Source of the DNA: Ruminococcus sp. UBA4275
GTDB lineage: Bacteria > Bacillota > Clostridia > Oscillospirales > Ruminococcaceae
Length of the DNA: 43,895 bases
Direction of reading: 5' to 3'
NCBI GenBank assembly: GCA_002395085.1
Contig: DGVV01000123.1
Span: forward strand, 1 to 43,895
A program made the position numbers and the translations under genes. The notes beneath the pieces are model-generated. The model did not search any database. It saw only the letters and a program-made list of their open reading frames with translations, and was not told where the DNA came from. Positions 24,564 to 33,712 of the stretch are shown here, piece by piece (the stretch's first letter is position 1; every line of letters starts with the position of its first letter).

Positions 24564-25204
24564 GTGAACGTGCGCGGGGTGAGATAATGCCCGCAGGTGC
24601 GCTCATGTTCGAGCGTGGTGCTGCCGTAGTGTCCGCAGTAGACCGTGCAGTCGCCTTCGAGTGCGCCGAGACGGTACAGCGAGGCGCGCATATCGCGGAT
24701 GTTGCCGCCGGGGAAATCTACGCGCCCGACGCCGTCACGGAACAGCGTATCACCCGAAAACAGAATGTCTTCGTGGCGGAAGCAGCAGCCGCCGGGCGTG
24801 TGACCCGGTGTGTGAAGGACAGTAAATGTCAGCTCCTCCGTGAATTTCAGCACATCGCCCTCTGCAATGGGGCGGATTTCGCCTTCGGGTTCGTCAAAGA
24901 GATCCGCCATGCCGAGACTGTCCGCGAGACATACCCGTGCGGAATGCAGCATCGGCTCATCCAGCGGATGCACGTAAATCGGCACACCGGTCTGCCGCTG
25001 CACCTCCGCAGCAGCGCCGAAATGGTCAATATGCCCGTGCGTCAGCAGAATGGCAAGCGGCTTGACGGCATTCTGCCGCAGCGTATCCAGAATATAGCCT
25101 GCCTCCGCACCGGGGTCAATGATGACCGCATTTTGTTCGCTGTCGGAGACGATAAAACAGTTTGCTTCCAGTTCTCCGACCGGAAGCGTTTTGACATTCA
25201 GCAT
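24560..25204 (-). CDS. Metallo-beta-lactamase fold hydrolase (glyoxalase II-like)
   Basis: A 214-residue cytosolic hydrolase with the metal motif THGHIDH (55-61), a later HTPGHTPGGCC and SGDTLF, and a final CGHYGSTT; all metal ligands of the glyoxalase II/YcbL group are visible. It may hydrolyse thioesters such as S-lactoylglutathione analogues; the physiological substrate is unknown. It commonly lies in the relA-hemZ neighbourhood of Firmicutes, as here. SD GGGAGG precedes the ATG. Confidence 0.9.
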   Translation of the reverse strand: MLNVKTLPVGELEANCFIVSDSEQNAVIIDPGAEAGYILDTLRQNAVKPLAILLTHGHIDHFGAAAEVQRQTGVPIYVHPLDEPMLHSARVCLADSLGMADLFDEPEGEIRPIAEGDVLKFTEELTFTVLHTPGHTPGGCCFRHEDILFSGDTLFRDGVGRVDFPGGNIRDMRASLYRLGALEGDCTVYCGHYGSTTLEHERTCGHYLTPRTFT

Positions 25205-25289
25205 AAGATTCCTCCCTGAATCTTCTATCAGTAAATAAACGCAGATACGCAGAAATCATTCGCGTATCCGGTGCATTCCGCCGAAATGC

Positions 25290-27494
25290 TCAGTATGCGG
25301 CGCGGTCGGCAGCGAGGACATCGCCCAGCCCGCGCAGACGGTTCAGCAGGGTGTTGAGCTGCTCTGTGGAGCTGACGGAAACGGTCGCATTGAGCATGGC
25401 ATTGCCGCTCTTGAGCATATGGAAATTGAAATTGGAAACGGCAAGATGCGCTTCGTTGATAACGCGCGTGATGTCGTTGAGGACATTCATCGTATTGACG
25501 CAAAGCACCTCAATATTGGCTTTCAGATCTTCCGGCGGCAGATTGGACGCCCAGTGCGCTTCCAGCCAGCGTCCCATTTCCTCCGGATCATTGCGCTCCA
25601 GTGCCTCGCAGTATTTTTTACACTGTTTCTTGTGGATGGTGATGCCGTGTCCCATCGTGGCAAAGCCGACAATCGGCTCACCCTGCAGGGGCGAACAGCA
25701 GCGTGCCAGCTTGACTTCCACACCTTCCACGCCGTCCACAATGACGCCGCTGCCGCTCTTGGACGGCTTGCGCAGTTCCGGCAGCTCTGTATTGAGCGGC
25801 TCAGGCGGTGCAAAGCGCCGCATATAGGATTCGCGGATGCGCGGCATGAGTTTGGTCAGCGAGAGACCGCCGTAGCCGATGGCTGCATGAAAATCATCCA
25901 GCGTATCACAGTTCGGCTGCTGCAAATCTTCGCGCAGAATGGTCAGGAGCTGCTCCTGTGTGAGCGGCATCCGCATCCGGCGGAGTTCATGTTCGAGCTG
26001 GGCTCTGCCGGCAGCAATATTCTCCGGACGGCGCTCCCGCTTGAACCAGGAACGGATTTTGGCGCGCGCCTCACTGGTCTTGACCATATCAAGCCAGTTG
26101 CGGTTCGGACCTTTGGCGGGGTCTTTGCTGGTCTGGATTTCGATGATTTCGCCGGTGCGGAGTTCGTAGCTCAGCGGCACGATTTTTCCGTCTGCCTTTG
26201 CGCCGATCATGCGATGACCGATTTCCGTGTGAATGTGATAGGCGAAGTCGATCACTGTAGACCCGACGGGCAGGCTGACGGATTTGCCTTTCGGCGTCAG
26301 CACGACCACATCTTCCGGCGCAATGTCGTTCTTGATGGTTGCAACCAGTTCTTCGGGGTCATCGCTTGCCTGCTGGGTTTCCAGCACCTGCCGGATCCAC
26401 GCAATACGGGAATCCAGAACGGTTTTGCCTTCGATTTTCTCCTTGTATTTCCAGTGCGCCGCGACACCGTATTCCGCATTTGCGTGCATCTCCCATGTAC
26501 GAATCTGAATCTCGAAGGGGATGCCCTCTTTGCCAAGCACTGAGGTGTGCAGCGACTGATAGCCGTTTGCTTTGGGGTTTGCGATGTAATCCTTGAAGCG
26601 GTTGGGGATGGGGCGGAACATATCATGCACCAGACCCAGCACGCTGTAGCATTCGTTATCCGTCGTGACAATCACGCGGACTGCGTATTTATCGTAGATT
26701 TCGTCGATGGTCTTGTGGTTCATATAGAGCTTCTTGTAGATGCCGTAGATGCTCTTGACTCTGCCGTCAATCTGCGGCGGCGTGACGAAATCCTCGCTGC
26801 GGAAGCGCTCTGCAATGCGCGCCTTGATGCTCTCGATGAACGCTTCCCGTTCTTCCTTCTTGTTATCCAGCAGACTCTCGATTTCTGCGTAGGCAAAGGG
26901 ATCAAGGTAATAGAAGGAGAGGTCTTCCAGTTCCTCCTGCACAGAGGTAATGCCGAGACGGTGCGCAATCGGCGCGTAGACATTCATGGTCTCGACGGCG
27001 GTATTCTGCTGCTTCTGCGGCGGGCGGTACTGCAGGGTGCGCATATTGTGGAGGCGGTCTGCGAGCTTGATGATCATGACGCGGATGTCCTGCGACATCG
27101 CAAGCAGAATCTTCATGACATTCTCCGCCTGCTGCTGCTCCTTGGTAAAGGTTGGGATTTTGGCGAGCTTTGTCACGCCGTCCACCAGCATTGCGACATC
27201 GTGGCCGAAGCGCTGCTGAACATCCTCGCGCGTGGCAGCGGTATCCTCAACCACATCGTGCAGCAGTGCGGCACAGAGTGTATCGGTATCCATGCCAAGC
27301 TCCAGCAGAATGTACGCCACGGCAACCGGATGCACGATATACGGCTCACCGGATGAGCGCTTCTGTCCCTCGTGACACTGTGCCGCATATTCATACGCGG
27401 CGATCAGCTTCGAGATGTCATACTGTCGGTCATCGGTCAGGATCTTGCCGATAATCATATCAATGGTGTAGGTCTGATCGCGAAATTCCGGCAT
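25290..27494 (-). CDS. relA: Bifunctional (p)ppGpp synthetase/hydrolase
   Basis: The 734-residue RSH enzyme of the stringent response. An HD hydrolase domain (HD at 79-80, ED at 83-84) is followed by the synthetase domain (RFKDYIANPKANGYQSLHTS), a TGS domain (about 395-460), a helical/zinc-finger region with CC (LARCCSPLQG) and a C-terminal ACT domain. Both active sites look intact, so it should make and break ppGpp. The start at 27494 has AAAGGAGG nine bases upstream; the open frame continues 23 codons further without similarity. It follows recJ by about 100 bp. Confidence 0.95.
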   Translation of the reverse strand: MPEFRDQTYTIDMIIGKILTDDRQYDISKLIAAYEYAAQCHEGQKRSSGEPYIVHPVAVAYILLELGMDTDTLCAALLHDVVEDTAATREDVQQRFGHDVAMLVDGVTKLAKIPTFTKEQQQAENVMKILLAMSQDIRVMIIKLADRLHNMRTLQYRPPQKQQNTAVETMNVYAPIAHRLGITSVQEELEDLSFYYLDPFAYAEIESLLDNKKEEREAFIESIKARIAERFRSEDFVTPPQIDGRVKSIYGIYKKLYMNHKTIDEIYDKYAVRVIVTTDNECYSVLGLVHDMFRPIPNRFKDYIANPKANGYQSLHTSVLGKEGIPFEIQIRTWEMHANAEYGVAAHWKYKEKIEGKTVLDSRIAWIRQVLETQQASDDPEELVATIKNDIAPEDVVVLTPKGKSVSLPVGSTVIDFAYHIHTEIGHRMIGAKADGKIVPLSYELRTGEIIEIQTSKDPAKGPNRNWLDMVKTSEARAKIRSWFKRERRPENIAAGRAQLEHELRRMRMPLTQEQLLTILREDLQQPNCDTLDDFHAAIGYGGLSLTKLMPRIRESYMRRFAPPEPLNTELPELRKPSKSGSGVIVDGVEGVEVKLARCCSPLQGEPIVGFATMGHGITIHKKQCKKYCEALERNDPEEMGRWLEAHWASNLPPEDLKANIEVLCVNTMNVLNDITRVINEAHLAVSNFNFHMLKSGNAMLNATVSVSSTEQLNTLLNRLRGLGDVLAADRAAY

Positions 27495-27595
27495 GATAAA
27501 GTCCTCCTTTCTCCGCATTGTCCTGCGAAGGCTGGTTCGCAGCGCAAAAGCGGATGTCCTCAAAACGGTCTGAATGCATCTGTCTTTTTTCGGGG

Positions 27596-29647
27596 TTATG
27601 CGTCTGCGGCGGTCTGCGCGAGTTTCAGAATCGTGCGGTATCGCTGCGATTCATTGAGGTCGCGCTTTTCTTTGACCGGTACGCGGACGGCGGTATCGGA
27701 AGCGGCATCATAGCGCATCAGCCCGAGTTCATCGAAAATGGATGCGCACATCCTTGCACGGCAGAGGTTCATGCCGAGTTTTCCGAGCTTCTGCACAATG
27801 ACCGCAATGGGCATCGGCCTTGCTTTCACGAGCTGATACACCGCAACCAGGTCGCGGCGGTGCGGGCACATCCGCTGATAGTAAACGAGACTCGGCAGTT
27901 TTTCTCCGCGCTGATAGGCATCGTAGGCGGAATCGGCAGCGATTGCCTGTTCCTGTGCCTGCGCGGAGATGCGCCAGTCTGCGGCACGAAGCGTGAGCTG
28001 CGGCTTTCCGCGGTATTCTCCAAGCTCCGCCGAGACCAGAAAATCAAGCGTTGATCCCGCGAGAATGCCGGTTTCCTCCGGCGTCATGCGAAAGAGCGGG
28101 ATGCGCGCCTGCAAATTGCCTTGTGCAATGCGAATCTGTGTATGCTGACCGGTCGTTCCCATCGGGCTGACATCCGTGACGGTCACGCTGCTCAGCACAA
28201 AATGCGGTTCGGGATTGCCGTTGCCGAACGGTTCGAGAATGCGCAGTCCTGCGACATTTTCCGGACTGAGTTCCTGTAAGGAGAGCGCGCGCTCAGCGTG
28301 CAGCGTCATGACCGGCATCACCGGATGATGCGCCGCTGCATATGCCTGCAAGGCATCGTCAAATGCCTGAACCTGATCCTCCGGTACGGTGAATCCGCCT
28401 GCGCCGGGATGTCCGCCGTAGCGCAGCAGATGTTCCTCGCAGGCTTTCAGGCTCTCGAAAACGGAGAATTCCCCGAAGCTGCGCGCCGAACCGCGGTAGC
28501 CGTCTTCCGCACGGGACATCAGGAAGCAGGGTTTGCCGTAGCGCTCCAGCAGCCGCGCCGCCACGATGCCGATGACACCGTGATGCCAGTTTTCGCCGGC
28601 GAATACAAGCACCCGCTTGCTGAGCAATGACGGGTTCCGGCGGATTTCATCGAGGATTTCGCCGTAGATGACCTGTTCGGTCTCGCGGCGGTCATTATTG
28701 AGTGCGTGGATTTGTCCCGCGAGGAGCTGTGCTTCATCGGGGTCATCCGTCAGAAACAGCTTCGCCGCCAGCGATGCCGATGCAAAGCGTCCGGCAGCAT
28801 TGATGCGCGGAATCAACTGAAATGCCGCGGCAGAGGCAGGGACAGGCTGTCCTTCTTCAATGCCGCAGACCGCCATCAGGGAGATGAGCCCCATGCGTTC
28901 TGTATTTGCCAGCAGTTCGAGTCCGCGCCTGACGATGTAGCGGTTTTCGCTGTCCAGCGGCATGACATCCGCGATGGTTGCGAGTGCAGCGAGATCACCG
29001 AACTGTTCCAGTGCCATTTCGAGGTCGCCGCCGTCCATTGCCGCGATGAGCTTCAGCACGACAACCGCACCGCAAATCGGCTTATAGGGGGAGAGACATC
29101 CGGGCTGATAGGGATCAACAAGCGCTTCTGCCTGCGGCAGCACATCGCCGGGGCGGTGGTGGTCGGTGATGACGAGGTGCATTCCAAGCTCTGCAATGAG
29201 CTGTGCCTCCTCAACAGCGGAGATGCCGTTATCGACGGTCACAATCAGGCTGACGCCTTCCTCTTTGAGCGCGCGGATGCGTTCAGCGCGCATACCGTAG
29301 CCTTCCTTGCGCGTCGGGATATACCATGTGACATTTGCGCCTGCATAGGTCAGCCAGTCTGTCAGAATGACCGTTGCGGTCACGCCGTCGCAGTCGTAGT
29401 CGCCGTAGACGCAGATGCGTTCACCGCTTTCCACAGCAGCCAGAATGCGGTCTGCCGCCTCCTGCATTCCCTTCATCAGGAAGGGATCGGAAAGGGTGGA
29501 TGTATCCAGCATTTCACTTGCCGCGCTGACATTATCAATGCCGCGGGAGACCAGCACCTCTGCACAGAGTTTTGAGATGCTGCCCTGCCGCCGGAGCAGC
29601 TCCGCTTTTTCGGAATCCGGTTCACCGATTTCCCATCGCTTCTGCAA
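27596..29647 (-). CDS. recJ: Single-stranded-DNA-specific exonuclease RecJ
   Basis: A 683-residue DHH-family 5'-3' exonuclease for recombination and mismatch or base excision repair. Motifs: YGDYDCDGVTA (81-91), DHH at 162-164, and the DHHA1 motif GGHPGAGGF. The C-terminal extra region (about 560-683) is normal for Firmicutes RecJ. The start is TTG at 29647, nine bases after GGAGG. Leads the recJ-relA-MBL-hemZ-tatD run. Confidence 0.95.
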   Translation of the reverse strand: MQKRWEIGEPDSEKAELLRRQGSISKLCAEVLVSRGIDNVSAASEMLDTSTLSDPFLMKGMQEAADRILAAVESGERICVYGDYDCDGVTATVILTDWLTYAGANVTWYIPTRKEGYGMRAERIRALKEEGVSLIVTVDNGISAVEEAQLIAELGMHLVITDHHRPGDVLPQAEALVDPYQPGCLSPYKPICGAVVVLKLIAAMDGGDLEMALEQFGDLAALATIADVMPLDSENRYIVRRGLELLANTERMGLISLMAVCGIEEGQPVPASAAAFQLIPRINAAGRFASASLAAKLFLTDDPDEAQLLAGQIHALNNDRRETEQVIYGEILDEIRRNPSLLSKRVLVFAGENWHHGVIGIVAARLLERYGKPCFLMSRAEDGYRGSARSFGEFSVFESLKACEEHLLRYGGHPGAGGFTVPEDQVQAFDDALQAYAAAHHPVMPVMTLHAERALSLQELSPENVAGLRILEPFGNGNPEPHFVLSSVTVTDVSPMGTTGQHTQIRIAQGNLQARIPLFRMTPEETGILAGSTLDFLVSAELGEYRGKPQLTLRAADWRISAQAQEQAIAADSAYDAYQRGEKLPSLVYYQRMCPHRRDLVAVYQLVKARPMPIAVIVQKLGKLGMNLCRARMCASIFDELGLMRYDAASDTAVRVPVKEKRDLNESQRYRTILKLAQTAADA

Positions 29648-29700
29648 ACCTGTTCACCTCCGTATCATAATCATCTGAGTTTGCATTGTCTTATCTTATT

Positions 29701-29729
29701 AGTATAGCATTTTTTCTGTGAAAATGCAA
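29701..29729 (-). promoter_or_regulatory. Promoter of the recJ run
   Basis: Minus-strand TTGCAT (29724-29729), 17-nt spacer and TATACT (29701-29706), with TGC before the -10. Leader of about 50 nt. Confidence 0.85.
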
Positions 29730-29751
29730 GTATGCGGGCGGATATATAATG

Positions 29752-29790
29752 CAAGCGCCCACGCGGAATAGCCTCTCGCATGGGCGCTTG
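29752..29790 (-). terminator. Terminator of the Wzz-like gene
   Basis: A perfect 10-bp stem (CAAGCGCCCA / TGGGCGCTTG) around a 19-nt loop that can itself fold partly. It lies 30 bp after the stop codon. T residues after the stem are sparse (CATTATATAT), so efficiency is uncertain. Confidence 0.65.
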
Positions 29791-29818
29791 CTGTTCTGTT
29801 GTCAATCAGACAGAATGA

Positions 29819-31348
29819 TTACGCGGTGGTTTCCGGCTCTTCCTTCTGCGCAGCAGCCTTCTTGTGCTTCTCGGATTCGCTCATGAGCGCCTGCACAAAT
29901 GCAGTGCCGAGCCATGCCACAAAGAGAAGTGCTTCCACACCGGCAATCGGGAGGATTGCATTGATGATACCGCTCTTGATGGTTGCGACGATTTCCGTGC
30001 TTGCCGGAACGAGGACGCTGTAGGAATTGGAGAGCGAGACATTCTGGAAGTAATCGTTTGCGGTGTCGTTGACGAGTGTGACGAGATCCTTGAGCTTGGT
30101 ATCAAGCGATGCAAGCTCGCCTTCCACGACCTTCACCTTGTCTGCGCTGCCGACTTTGGTTGCACGCAGGACAGACACACGCTCTTTATAGTATTCGATG
30201 TCGCGCTTTGCTTCTGCGAGTTCCGTCGTCACGCTGAGCTTCTGCGAGATCATCTTGTCATACTGTTCCGAGCCGCCCTTGGTCTGGAGGTTGGTGTCAT
30301 CCGTGCCGGCACCGAAGATGAAAATGTCTTCCTTCTCGTATGCCTCGATGGATTCGACGATGGACTTCAGTCTGGTTTCGAGTGCGGTCTGCTCACGCTG
30401 GAGCGATTCGATGCGGTATTCGTAGGTTGCTTCGAGGCGGTCCTTGTCCTTGGTGACATTGTTCAGGGTGATGTAGGAATTCAGCTTGTCGAGATCAAGC
30501 GTCTGCACAGAGCTGATCGTATCGCGGAGATCTGCGAAGGTGTAGCCGGTTGCCGTCGAGCGGAACCGTGCCGTGTCATCCGAAGCAAGGCTGTTGACAT
30601 AGCGCTTCAGCGAACCCAGCGAGGAATTGAACATATCCACAGCTTCCGGATAGTCATAATCCTTGTAGTTGGTTGCAACGAGTGCGCCGCCGAGTGCTTC
30701 ATTGTAGCCGTAATTCTCGAAGAAGTAATCCTTGTATGCGTAGGTGATCGCATTGACCAGATCCACAGCTTCCGCGCGCTTGAGCTTTGCTTCCTTGTAG
30801 TCCAGCGAAATGCGGTACTGTGTGGAATTCCAGGAGGTATCCAGCACGCTCTGGAGGGCACTGAGCTGACCGTTTGCGACTTCTTCGTAAGCACTGTAAT
30901 AAGCAGTCAGGCGCTCGTAGGCGTCCACCGGAATCAGGCTCATGATCGAGATACCCTGACGGATGGTCTCAAGCTGCTCCAGCTCCATGCCGCATTCCTT
31001 GAGTGCCTGCTCAATGATGCGCGGGTTCTTGAATACATTGGGGTCGAAGTCTGTGCCGTCGGGATTCTTGCCGCGCTCGATGCCGTCATAATTGAGGCTG
31101 ACAAGCGCCTGCACCGGCGTAGCGGCCGTTGTGACGAAGAACATACTGACACCTGCAATAAAACCGCCGAGGATGACGGATGTCAGCAGCCACGGGAGAA
31201 AATACTTCTTCAGCTTTGCGAACAGTGCGGGGAAGGAGAGGATGATTTCATCCGTGTGCTTTTCCTCCTGTTTGAGGACGAGGTTGACGTTGCGCGTATC
31301 TGTGCTTGCGCCGACGGCTTCCTCTTTTTTCTGGTTCTGGTCAGACAC
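29819..31348 (-). CDS. Wzz/chain-length-determinant-like membrane protein
   Basis: A 509-residue protein with a cytosolic charged N-terminus, a membrane helix at about 50-75 (FLPWLLTSVILGGFIAGVSM), a long extracytoplasmic region with heptad-like helices (about 90-450) and a second helix at about 455-490, ending in a Lys/Glu-rich cytosolic tail. This is the layout of polysaccharide co-polymerases. The early NYDGIERGKNPDG and repeated Tyr-rich stretches are not a strong match to any one family. No tyrosine kinase or glycosyltransferase lies beside it. The start is GTG at 31348, eight bases after GGAGGT; it is monocistronic with its own promoter and terminator. Confidence 0.75.
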   Translation of the reverse strand: MSDQNQKKEEAVGASTDTRNVNLVLKQEEKHTDEIILSFPALFAKLKKYFLPWLLTSVILGGFIAGVSMFFVTTAATPVQALVSLNYDGIERGKNPDGTDFDPNVFKNPRIIEQALKECGMELEQLETIRQGISIMSLIPVDAYERLTAYYSAYEEVANGQLSALQSVLDTSWNSTQYRISLDYKEAKLKRAEAVDLVNAITYAYKDYFFENYGYNEALGGALVATNYKDYDYPEAVDMFNSSLGSLKRYVNSLASDDTARFRSTATGYTFADLRDTISSVQTLDLDKLNSYITLNNVTKDKDRLEATYEYRIESLQREQTALETRLKSIVESIEAYEKEDIFIFGAGTDDTNLQTKGGSEQYDKMISQKLSVTTELAEAKRDIEYYKERVSVLRATKVGSADKVKVVEGELASLDTKLKDLVTLVNDTANDYFQNVSLSNSYSVLVPASTEIVATIKSGIINAILPIAGVEALLFVAWLGTAFVQALMSESEKHKKAAAQKEEPETTA

Positions 31349-31428
31349 GTTTTGTACCTCCGAAACTTATTTGAAATGATTCATTTTGCAGCACACAGGC
31401 GGAGAACGCCCGAAACTGCATATATTTT

Positions 31429-31457
31429 AGTATAGCATGATTTGAGGGACAATGCAA
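31429..31457 (-). promoter_or_regulatory. Promoter of the Wzz-like gene
   Basis: Minus-strand TTGCAT (31452-31457), 17-nt spacer and TATACT (31429-31434), TGC before the -10. Both hexamers and the ATGC before the -10 are the same as in the recJ promoter. Confidence 0.85.
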
Positions 31458-31585
31458 CCACAAATTTTTTTTGCAAATAAAAATCTCCTTTTTGCACAAA
31501 ACCTGCGCAGGAGGCGGAAATGTTCTTCATATTTTTATGTGGGGCGGGGCATTTTGCCGGATTTGGATGTTTATCCGGAAATCAC

Positions 31586-31614
31586 TTGACATTCCTTTGA
31601 AAATATGGTATGAT
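31586..31614 (+). promoter_or_regulatory. Promoter of the unknown helical protein gene
   Basis: TTGACA (31586-31591), 17-nt spacer and TATGAT (31609-31614), TGG before the -10. Leader of about 85 nt. Confidence 0.88.
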
Positions 31615-31706
31615 ATACTAAAATACGTGTCTGAAACGGCTGCGTATTTCCTGCGCCGGCTCCGATGACGCAGAGCGCAATCAAAAAAGCACAAGGGGGC
31701 AGAACT

Positions 31707-32585
31707 ATGCATTATATCAAGGATGAAACCAAATATGAAGCGCTGCGCGCACGCGGCGAGGAGGTTGAACAGCTCCTGCAAAGTCTCGATATATCCGAGC
31801 AGGACAAGCAGACGGCACTCATGGAGTACCTCAATGAACTGAACGCAGAGCGCGCTGCTGAGCTGGGCGTCGAATTTTCACGCAAGATCGTGGAGCGCGT
31901 CGGGAATGCGCTGGAAGCACATCCGACTGCGGATCTTGCGGTCGATCAGCTCTATGCCTGTCTGCTGCTTCAGCAGTTTCATCTGATGCAGTTTGATCCG
32001 TGGCGGGCGCATCCCGTGGTTGAAAGCTGCCGCCCCGCCCTGACGATGCTGGAGGCGGACAGCCGCTGGTCGGACTGCCTGCGTTACTGTCAGGATACAG
32101 CAGAGATGTACGCGGAGGCGCACTGGTGGCCGGAAGCACTCGAATATGCAAAACACGCGCATATCAGCACGCGCGCCCTCATCAAGCAGGGCGTCAAGGT
32201 GCTGGAAAACGGCGAATTGCTCGATCTGCGTGACAGCGCGTTTTCCGTCGTGACCTGCGCTCTCAATACCGCAGAAGGCATGACCGGTGCGCTGGAAGCG
32301 GAACTGACTGCCGATCTTGGCGCAGAAGATTATGCTGCGGTGCTGGAAGAAGCGCACGAGGCGCGTGACGGCGAACCGGTATTCGACGAGGTGGAGCTGA
32401 CGCCGGAGTATCTCGCAATCCGCTATGAGCTGGAGGAGAAAATTGATGAGGCACTCGAACATGAGCGCGGCTATTACGATTACTGCAAGGAATACTGGAT
32501 GGCAAAGCGCATGATCCTGCGCAGCGATTACGGCATCCGCTGGAAGTCGCCTGCGGTGCTAAATCCGAATGAGGAATTCCACTGA
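31707..32585 (+). CDS. Conserved hypothetical, mostly helical cytosolic protein
   Basis: A 292-residue acidic protein with no signal, membrane helix or recognised motif. The sequence is almost entirely helix-forming, with Trp and Tyr spaced in a way that recalls TPR-like helical repeats (YCQDTAEMYAEAHWWPEALEYAKHAH). The start at 31707 is chosen because GGGGG lies seven bases upstream; a longer frame from 31665 has no SD. It has its own strong promoter and terminator. Role unknown. Confidence 0.8.
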   Translation: MHYIKDETKYEALRARGEEVEQLLQSLDISEQDKQTALMEYLNELNAERAAELGVEFSRKIVERVGNALEAHPTADLAVDQLYACLLLQQFHLMQFDPWRAHPVVESCRPALTMLEADSRWSDCLRYCQDTAEMYAEAHWWPEALEYAKHAHISTRALIKQGVKVLENGELLDLRDSAFSVVTCALNTAEGMTGALEAELTADLGAEDYAAVLEEAHEARDGEPVFDEVELTPEYLAIRYELEEKIDEALEHERGYYDYCKEYWMAKRMILRSDYGIRWKSPAVLNPNEEFH

Positions 32586-32603
32586 TACTTTTCTGTGAAC
32601 AGC

Positions 32604-32642
32604 ATCTCCGCTGTGCCTGCGCGGCATGGCGGAGATTTTTTG
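32604..32642 (+). terminator. Terminator after the helical protein gene
   Basis: ATCTCCGC pairs with GCGGAGAT around a GC-rich 17-nt loop, followed by a run of T. It lies 19 bp after the stop codon. Confidence 0.9.
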
Positions 32643-32673
32643 CGGGCTTGCAAAGAAAAATTCGCTGCGGCGG

Positions 32674-32702
32674 TTGAAATTGTCAGGAAAATGTGCTATA
32701 CT
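32674..32702 (+). promoter_or_regulatory. Promoter of cdaA-cdaR
   Basis: TTGAAA (32674-32679), 17-nt spacer and TATACT (32697-32702), TGC before the -10. Leader of about 60 nt to the TTG start. Confidence 0.85.
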
Positions 32703-32766
32703 AGTATAGAATGCGATAGTATCGGCTGCTTTCGGCATGGAAGGCAGCGGGAAAGGAGTGGTCTGT

Positions 32767-33711
32767 TTGCTGCGGGAGATCCTGCAAGACGGGTGGCAGT
32801 CTGTCTTGAATGTTGTACATTCCATCCGGCCGGTGGATGTGATTGATATTGTCTTGCTGACATACCTGATCTATGCGCTGCTCAAGCTGGTGCGTGAGAC
32901 GCGCGCCGGTCAGCTTATGAAGGGCGTCGGATTGCTGGTTGCGGTGCGCTTTCTCAGCGAATTTATCGGTCTGAAGGCGATCTTCTGGCTCTCGGACGGC
33001 GCGCTGAAAATCGGTGTGCTGGCGATTATCATTCTGTTTCAGCCGGAGCTGCGCAGAATGCTCGAAAAATTCGGTCAGACAACTTCCCAGTTCTCCCGCC
33101 TGACACTCGGTATGGGCGAGGATGCTGCCGACCGCTGGAATACCGCCATTCCGGTGATCTGCGAATCGGCGGAGCAGCTCTCGAAAACCACAACCGGTGC
33201 GCTCATTGTCATTGAACGCGGCACGAAGCTCGGTGAGCAGATTCTCAACGGCACGGTCATGAAGGCGCTGCCCAGTACGGAACTGTTCGGCAACATCTTT
33301 TTCAACAAAACCCCGCTGCACGACGGCGCGGTCATTATGCGAGACGGCATTATCTGGGCGGCAGCCTGCTTCCTGCCGAAGCCGCAAAAGGAAGAACTGA
33401 TTGACAAGCATCTCGGTTCGCGCCACCGCGCAGCAATCGGCATGAGCGAAAATTCCGATGCGCTCATCATCGTGGTCTCAGAGGAGACCGGTCAGATTTC
33501 TGTGGCGCAGGACGGTGTTCTTACGCGCAATTATACCCGTGCCTCGCTGGAAAAACTGCTGCGGAATACGCTGCTGCCGGAGGAGAAGGAATCCTGGCAG
33601 CCCTTCCGCAAAAAAGAGAAGAAAACGGCGGATGCTGCGCCTGCACAGCAGGAAGAATCAGCCGGAAAGCAGAGCGCTCCGCAGCCCTCTGATGCGAAGA
33701 AGGAGGGATAA
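32767..33711 (+). CDS. cdaA: Diadenylate cyclase CdaA
   Basis: The membrane-bound c-di-AMP synthase. From the TTG start at 32767 it has 314 residues: three N-terminal membrane helices (to about 95), then the DAC domain with DGA at 186-188 (LHDGAVIM) and RHR at 219-221 (GSRHRAAIG), both required for catalysis. The TTG is preferred because AAAGGAG lies eight bases upstream; an in-frame ATG at 32737 lies before that SD and has none of its own. A Lys/Glu/Ala-rich tail of about 45 residues extends beyond the usual end. Followed 1 bp later by cdaR; glmM, often third in this operon, is absent. Confidence 0.95.
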   Translation: MLREILQDGWQSVLNVVHSIRPVDVIDIVLLTYLIYALLKLVRETRAGQLMKGVGLLVAVRFLSEFIGLKAIFWLSDGALKIGVLAIIILFQPELRRMLEKFGQTTSQFSRLTLGMGEDAADRWNTAIPVICESAEQLSKTTTGALIVIERGTKLGEQILNGTVMKALPSTELFGNIFFNKTPLHDGAVIMRDGIIWAAACFLPKPQKEELIDKHLGSRHRAAIGMSENSDALIIVVSEETGQISVAQDGVLTRNYTRASLEKLLRNTLLPEEKESWQPFRKKEKKTADAAPAQQEESAGKQSAPQPSDAKKEG

Positions 33712-33712
33712 G

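Larger units (their letters stand above)
31349..31706. other. Divergent intergenic region with two promoters
   Basis: 358 bp between a minus-strand gene and a plus-strand gene, AT-rich, with a promoter for each. A short hairpin (CCGGAT / ATCCGG) lies at about 31558-31580. An SD-led frame of 26 codons at 31520-31600 overlaps the plus promoter and is considered chance. Confidence 0.6.

Noticed and set aside
29864..31435. Plus-strand frame of about 520 codons antisense to the Wzz-like gene
   Set aside because: No SD, and the sense frame has membrane helices, promoter, GTG start with SD, and terminator.
31520..31600. 26-codon frame preceded by AGGAGG
   Set aside because: It has no recognisable promoter and runs through the -35 box of the next gene, so it is probably chance.
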